Positions 8,301-10,228 of a DNA stretch of 10,228 nucleotides are shown one piece after another. This DNA is from Pseudomonadota bacterium. Its GTDB lineage: Bacteria > Pseudomonadota > Alphaproteobacteria > Acetobacterales > Acetobacteraceae. The stretch lies in the NCBI GenBank assembly GCA_021845835.1, contig JAJZVE010000115.1, positions 1 to 10,228 on the forward strand, given 5' to 3'. The translations under genes were made by a program, and so were the position numbers. The notes beneath the pieces are model-generated. The model made no database searches and had not been told where the DNA came from. It was given only the letters and a program-made list of their open reading frames with translations. The stretch's first letter is position 1; every line of letters begins with the position of its first letter.

Positions 8301-8555
8301 CGGCGCGGCGTCGAAGGCGGTGGGCGGGCACACGACCTGCAGCGCCACGCCGTCCTCCACGGCCCGCCAGCGATCCGGCGCGAGCGCGGCGCCGTCGAAA
8401 TGCACGGCGGCGACGGCGGCGGCGGGGGAGAGGCGGATCAGGGCGGTGGTGCCGAGAAACGCCAGCCTCGCCTGCGGCGGCTTCGGCGCCTCGGTGTCAT
8501 CCTGCCGGACGGACCCGCCGCGGGAGCGCAGTCTGGCCGGCGGCGGACGGGGCAT
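5325..8555 (-). CDS. Large bifunctional glycosyltransferase: beta-module, GT2, GT4, beta-module
   Basis: The protein has 1076 residues and probably works in the cytoplasm on a surface polysaccharide; I see no signal peptide or membrane segments. Residues about 45-205 resemble a beta-sandwich module found in large envelope glycosyltransferases (LVGWIHDLLRPDSPLTLDI at 120-138, then GGGFAVALP). Residues about 264-480 are a GT2 (GT-A) domain: VIVPVYRG (267-274), VVIDDCSPE (297-305), LLLNADT (349-355, the DXD-type motif with D354) and GYGEENDFS (452-460). Residues about 538-930 are a GT4 (GT-B) domain with K774 in GPQKG and PETFSYTLSE (843-852), the E-X7-E motif (E844, E852). Residues about 945-1055 look like a second beta-module, followed by an Ala/Pro tail (1060-1076). 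Start ATG 8555 is chosen over ATG 8597 because GGAG (8564-8567) sits 8 bases upstream and the likely promoter overlaps the longer version. Acceptor and donor sugars cannot be told. It converges on the DUF4038 gene with a 12-bp gap. Confidence 0.88.
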   Translation of the reverse strand: MPRPPPARLRSRGGSVRQDDTEAPKPPQARLAFLGTTALIRLSPAAAVAAVHFDGAALAPDRWRAVEDGVALQVVCPPTAFDAAPHRLGLHWMDPRLPPLDLPFRSEYRTGLDVAQDERLVGWIHDLLRPDSPLTLDIACGEQRLAVCNDLPRPELAGRTPAIAGGGFAVALPPRPDDALAELVTITVAGTLCQPFGPILRGATLPAAVTAAAAAARQLGRSAAGRLFAAVLLPALAGSVTATDLPGAVTLRGTPFQPRSSPPELDVIVPVYRGEAETLACLASVLDGGSRVRHRVVVIDDCSPEPSLSAALRDLAAAGRILLLRNDTNLGFVESVNRGMALSRTADVLLLNADTLAPPGFLDRLYRAAASDPAIATVTPLSNNATAYSLPAPPGDPADPWDLPYDAVDAICQTVNAGVVRDIPTAHGFCMFIRRAALDDVGPFDAAAFGTGYGEENDFSLRALLRGWRNVCAADVYVRHVGVVSFSASAARDAQLAANLRTVAARHPFYPALVAGFLRTDPLHDLRNNVQKAVWRRHERLAVLLTLALDGGAGRHAADLMARLAQEGWLVLALAAEPDAEGTPRLALRRYGTDEALRYPAAAPQEAVLADILDLAPRFLHVQHLIDLPDGIARFVRDCGIPYAVTLHDFFYACPKVTLLDAGARYCGMPPAAKCTQCVRQGPVHAQLHPSLLPYAQAGETWRSLWDGFLRDAAQVIAPSQDTAERYRTLFPGLSVSVRPHFAPPGLAAPPAALPRPAGPGLRVALPGALGPQKGIHALTELARHCSRWHDDIAFVVVGFSDREEELRRHDNISLRGSYRPAEAVAALAAARCRVALLLNVFPETFSYTLSESLQAGLTPVAYDFGAIGERMRALGVGVTVPPGASPEQLVAAIREAAQRPVDVPAAALYGEYRHLMADYYAPLLVDLAEAVPPPDLPLLLGPARGLHDDGWCDGSVRLRLWSARRLQRLAIDLWLPEDARCQGIEIGCNGVRLARQVVEEGGGRRIVVPLAGTEGRLLEITISFDFVVRLLPPDIRSCAAMLSALLASEGAGWLPVELPGAAPAAPLPAAAAAAA

Positions 8556-8563
8556 CGCATAGG

Positions 8564-8567
8564 CTCC
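8564..8567 (-). promoter_or_regulatory. Ribosome binding site that decides the glycosyltransferase start
   Basis: On the minus strand GGAG precedes ATG 8553-8555 with an 8-base spacer. The next upstream in-frame ATG (8595-8597) has no well-placed purine-rich site. Confidence 0.55.
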
Positions 8568-8587
8568 GGGCGAACTCGCAAGCCAAC

Positions 8588-8617
8588 ATTGTACCATTTC
8601 CGCGCATGGATTGCCTA
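8588..8617 (-). promoter_or_regulatory. Probable sigma-70-type promoter of the glycosyltransferase gene
   Basis: On the minus strand TAGGCA (8612-8617, four of six to the -35 consensus) and TACAAT (8588-8593, five of six to the -10 consensus) are 18 bp apart. This falls in a relatively A/T-rich island of the 133-bp gap between the glycosyltransferase and the aldo/keto reductase. Transcription would start near 8581 and give a leader of about 26 bases that includes the ribosome binding site. For the plus-strand aldo/keto reductase I see only a poor candidate: TTGCCT at 8611-8616 with AATGCT at 8634-8639. Confidence 0.42.
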
Positions 8618-8673
8618 ATGATGAACGCCGTCCAATGCTGTTGGCCGGGTGCCCCGCGCGGGCTGCCCCAAGC

Positions 8674-8680
8674 AGGAGGA
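8674..8680 (+). promoter_or_regulatory. Strong Shine-Dalgarno of the aldo/keto reductase gene
   Basis: AGGAGGA lies 8 bases before ATG 8689. It fixes the start against the longer open frame that extends upstream to 8611. Confidence 0.8.
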
Positions 8681-8688
8681 ACCATCCG

Positions 8689-9711
8689 ATGGACCCGCTC
8701 GCCCGTCGCACGCTCGGCCGCACCGGCGTGCCGCTCACGCAGCTCGGCTTCGGCAGCGCCGGACTGGGCGACCTGTTCAGCGTCGTGCCTGAGGCGGAGG
8801 CGAATGCCACGCTGGCCGCAGCCTGGGATGCCGGCATCCGCTATTTCGACACCGCGCCCTGGTACGGCCGCGGCCAGGCGGAGCACCGCGTCGGCCGCGC
8901 GCTGTACGCGCAGCCCCGCGCCGACTTCGTGGTGTCCACCAAGGTCGGCCGCACGCTGCACGCCTGCCACGACGCCGAACGGTTCGAGCGCGGCATGTGG
9001 GCCGGCGGGCTGCCGTTCGAGGTGCGGTTCAGCTACGGCTATGACGGCATCATGCGCAGTTTCGAGGACAGCCTGCAGCGCCTCGGTCTGCCGCGCATCG
9101 ACCTGTTGGTGATCCACGACCTCGACCTGCAATATCACGGGCGCAGCGAGCGGGTGCAGGCGCTGCTGCACGAGCTCTATACCGGCGGCTGGCGCGCGCT
9201 GTCGGAGCTCAGGCGTGCCGGGCTGATCCGCGGCATCGGCGCCGGCATCAACGAGCTGGGCATGATGCCGCGCTTCCTCGACCTGATGGAGATCGACTTC
9301 TTCCTGGTGGCGCTGCCGTACACCCTGATGGAGCAGGCGGTGCTGGACGCGGAGTTCCCGCGCTGCGTCGCCGAGGGCGTGGGCATCGTGATCGGCGGCG
9401 TGTTCGCCTCCGGCATTCTCGCGACCGGCGCGGTGCCGGGTGCCAAACACAACTATGCCGCGGCGACGCCGGAGGCGCTGGCGAAGGTCGCGCGCATGGA
9501 AGCGACGTGCCGGCGGCATGGCGTGCCGTTGCCGGCGGCGGCGCTGCAGTTCCCGCTCGGCCATCCCGCGGTCGCGGCGGTGATCCCCGGCGCCATTGCG
9601 CCCGAGCAGGTGCGCGGCAACGTCGCCGCGTTCCGCCACGACATCCCGCCCGATCTGTGGGCGGAGCTGAAGCACGAGGGACTGCTGCGCGCCGACGCAC
9701 CGACGCCCTGA
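8689..9711 (+). CDS. Aldo/keto reductase, D-threo-aldose 1-dehydrogenase / pyridoxal 4-dehydrogenase-like
   Basis: A 340-residue NAD(P)(H)-dependent oxidoreductase with the AKR (beta/alpha)8 barrel, probably cytoplasmic. The N-terminus RTLGRTGVPLTQLGFGSAGLG is typical of the family. The catalytic tetrad is complete: D54 and Y59 in FDTAPWYG (53-60), K85 in STKVGR (83-88) and H143 in VIHDLD (141-146). The segment SYGYDGIMRSFEDSLQRLGL (115-134) is characteristic of the subgroup containing D-threo-aldose (L-fucose) 1-dehydrogenase and pyridoxal 4-dehydrogenase. In that subgroup the preferred reaction is oxidation of an aldose or aldehyde to a lactone rather than reduction. The C-terminal VIPGAIAPEQVRGN (298-311) is the usual cofactor-phosphate loop region of this type. 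The gene is divergent from the large glycosyltransferase, and no partner lactonase or dehydratase is next to it. The family is sure; the substrate (fucose, arabinose, another sugar or pyridoxal) is not. Confidence 0.9.
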   Translation: MDPLARRTLGRTGVPLTQLGFGSAGLGDLFSVVPEAEANATLAAAWDAGIRYFDTAPWYGRGQAEHRVGRALYAQPRADFVVSTKVGRTLHACHDAERFERGMWAGGLPFEVRFSYGYDGIMRSFEDSLQRLGLPRIDLLVIHDLDLQYHGRSERVQALLHELYTGGWRALSELRRAGLIRGIGAGINELGMMPRFLDLMEIDFFLVALPYTLMEQAVLDAEFPRCVAEGVGIVIGGVFASGILATGAVPGAKHNYAAATPEALAKVARMEATCRRHGVPLPAAALQFPLGHPAVAAVIPGAIAPEQVRGNVAAFRHDIPPDLWAELKHEGLLRADAPTP

Positions 9712-9896
9712 GCGGCGGGATCTGCCCGCAGTCTGCAGGCCGAGGCGGCCGGCGCCCTGGTGCTCGCGGTGCGGATCGCCGCCCGGGCCAGGAAGCGCGG
9801 GCCGAGGCGGCGATGAAGGCAGCGGACACGACCAAGGTCGCGGCGGTCACGCGGACCGACGCGACGATCGATTCGGCGCGCCGGACGGGCTGAGAC
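9712..9896. other. 185-bp gap between the aldo/keto reductase and csp genes, no convincing gene
   Basis: The gap holds several GC-rich inverted repeats: GCGGG-ATCTG-CCCGC (9715-9729) just after the reductase stop, CGGTC-ACGCG-GACCG (9844-9858), the 10-bp palindrome CGGCGCGCCG (9874-9883) and CTGAG-A-CTCAG (9890-9900), which overlaps the csp stop codon. Any could help end the two converging transcripts, but none has a T-run. A 26-codon open frame from ATG 9813 to TGA 9893 lacks a clear ribosome binding site and resembles nothing I know, so I do not call it a gene. Confidence 0.45.
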
Positions 9897-10100
9897 TCAG
9901 GCGAGCCTGAGGTTGGCGACGGCGGACTTGCCGCGCTCCATCACCACGTCGTAGCTGACCTTCTGGCCGTCATTGAGGCCCTTCAGGCCGGCTGCCTGGA
10001 CTGCGGTGATGTGGACGAACACGTCCTTGCCGCCGTCCTGCGGCATGATGAAGCCATAGCCCTTGGTGGTGTTGAACCACTTCACGGTGCCGATTGCCAT
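9897..10100 (-). CDS. CspA-family cold-shock protein
   Basis: A 67-residue single cold-shock domain, the usual length for CspA-type RNA chaperones that bind single-stranded RNA or DNA and melt secondary structure. It starts with [13 protein letters not shown]1 is KGYGFI (13-18) and RNP2 is VFVHI (27-31), both intact with their aromatic binding residues; W8 and F9 are also in place. The protein ends in NLRLA. Start ATG 10098-10100 has GGAG nine bases upstream. The leader upstream contains a 7-bp hairpin and a pyrimidine-rich stretch. Alphaproteobacteria carry several csp paralogues, so I give no number; cold induction cannot be judged from sequence alone. Confidence 0.96.
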   Translation of the reverse strand: MAIGTVKWFNTTKGYGFIMPQDGGKDVFVHITAVQAAGLKGLNDGQKVSYDVVMERGKSAVANLRLA

Positions 10101-10119
10101 GAGTCAACGCTCCGAACAG

Positions 10120-10139
10120 GGATGCGACGTGCCGCATCC
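10120..10139 (-). promoter_or_regulatory. Hairpin in the csp 5' leader or promoter region
   Basis: GGATGCG (10120-10126) and CGCATCC (10133-10139) form a perfect 7-bp inverted repeat with a 6-base loop, ending 19 bases before the csp start codon and a few bases upstream of its GGAG. If transcribed it is a leader hairpin; if not, it is a possible operator. Further upstream (10152-10178) the mRNA-sense strand is a C/T-rich tract. Confidence 0.45.
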
Positions 10140-10228
10140 GAGAGTTTGCTGGGCGGTGGGGAGGGGGAGAAAGAGGCGTGCCACGCGCCCAGGGCGCGAG
10201 CACCTTATGCGCCGGATGGCCAAGCCAC

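Noticed and set aside
5652..8618. 988-codon plus-strand open frame opposite the large glycosyltransferase
   Set aside because: Low-complexity Arg/Gln/His/Gly composition, no domain, no ribosome binding site that I can see. The minus strand has glycosyltransferase motifs along its whole length.
8556..8837. N-terminal extension of the glycosyltransferase frame beyond ATG 8555
   Set aside because: It would overlap the aldo/keto reductase coding region and the likely promoter, shows no domain features, and has no suitable ribosome binding site. ATG 8555 has one.
9874..9883. 10-bp palindrome CGGCGCGCCG as a regulator site
   Set aside because: A pure G/C palindrome is likely by chance at this base composition and no promoter is next to it.
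9813..9893. 26-codon open frame before the csp gene
   Set aside because: No clear ribosome binding site, no similarity I recognise, and a length expected by chance.
1..10228. Defence, toxin-antitoxin, CRISPR, phage or transposon content
   Set aside because: All seven main reading frames are metabolic, envelope or cold-shock genes. I saw no repeat arrays, transposase motifs, attachment-site duplications or tRNA genes.

Overview
This 10.2 kb window is chromosomal DNA of very high G+C content, with strong G/C preference at third codon positions. Its proteins look alphaproteobacterial. Acetobacteraceae or a related Rhodospirillales family is my best guess from protein style and G+C; no rRNA or other marker is present to prove it. 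I see no insertion sequences, phage genes, CRISPR arrays, tRNAs or rRNAs.

Layout: (1) 1-799, plus strand: the 3' part of edd, phosphogluconate dehydratase of the Entner-Doudoroff pathway. (2) 840-2339, minus strand: hldE, the bifunctional heptose kinase/adenylyltransferase that makes ADP-heptose for lipopolysaccharide core. It converges on edd across a hairpin at 819-846. (3) 2461-3813, plus strand: hemN, oxygen-independent coproporphyrinogen III dehydrogenase. It is divergent from hldE, and a near-consensus FNR/FixK-type palindrome lies at 2413-2426. (4) 3873-5312, plus strand: a secreted DUF4038-type putative glycoside hydrolase with a Tat-like signal peptide, 59 bp behind hemN. (5) 5325-8555, minus strand: a 1076-residue protein with a GT2 and a GT4 glycosyltransferase unit between two probable beta-sandwich modules. 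(6) 8689-9711, plus strand: an aldo/keto reductase, divergent from the glycosyltransferase. (7) 9897-10100, minus strand: a CspA-family cold-shock protein with a structured 5' leader.

The genes share a loose theme of carbohydrate and envelope work: sugar-acid catabolism (edd), LPS heptose supply (hldE), polymer synthesis (the large glycosyltransferase), polymer trimming (the DUF4038 protein) and possibly aldose oxidation (the aldo/keto reductase). hemN and the csp gene are housekeeping or stress-response genes. Gene orientation alternates, so this is not one operon.

The most informative non-coding signal is the FNR-like box. It argues that the annotated hemN start should be ATG 2461 rather than ATG 2404, and it predicts low-oxygen control. 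The most unusual protein is the four-module glycosyltransferase. I found no convincing new multi-gene system.
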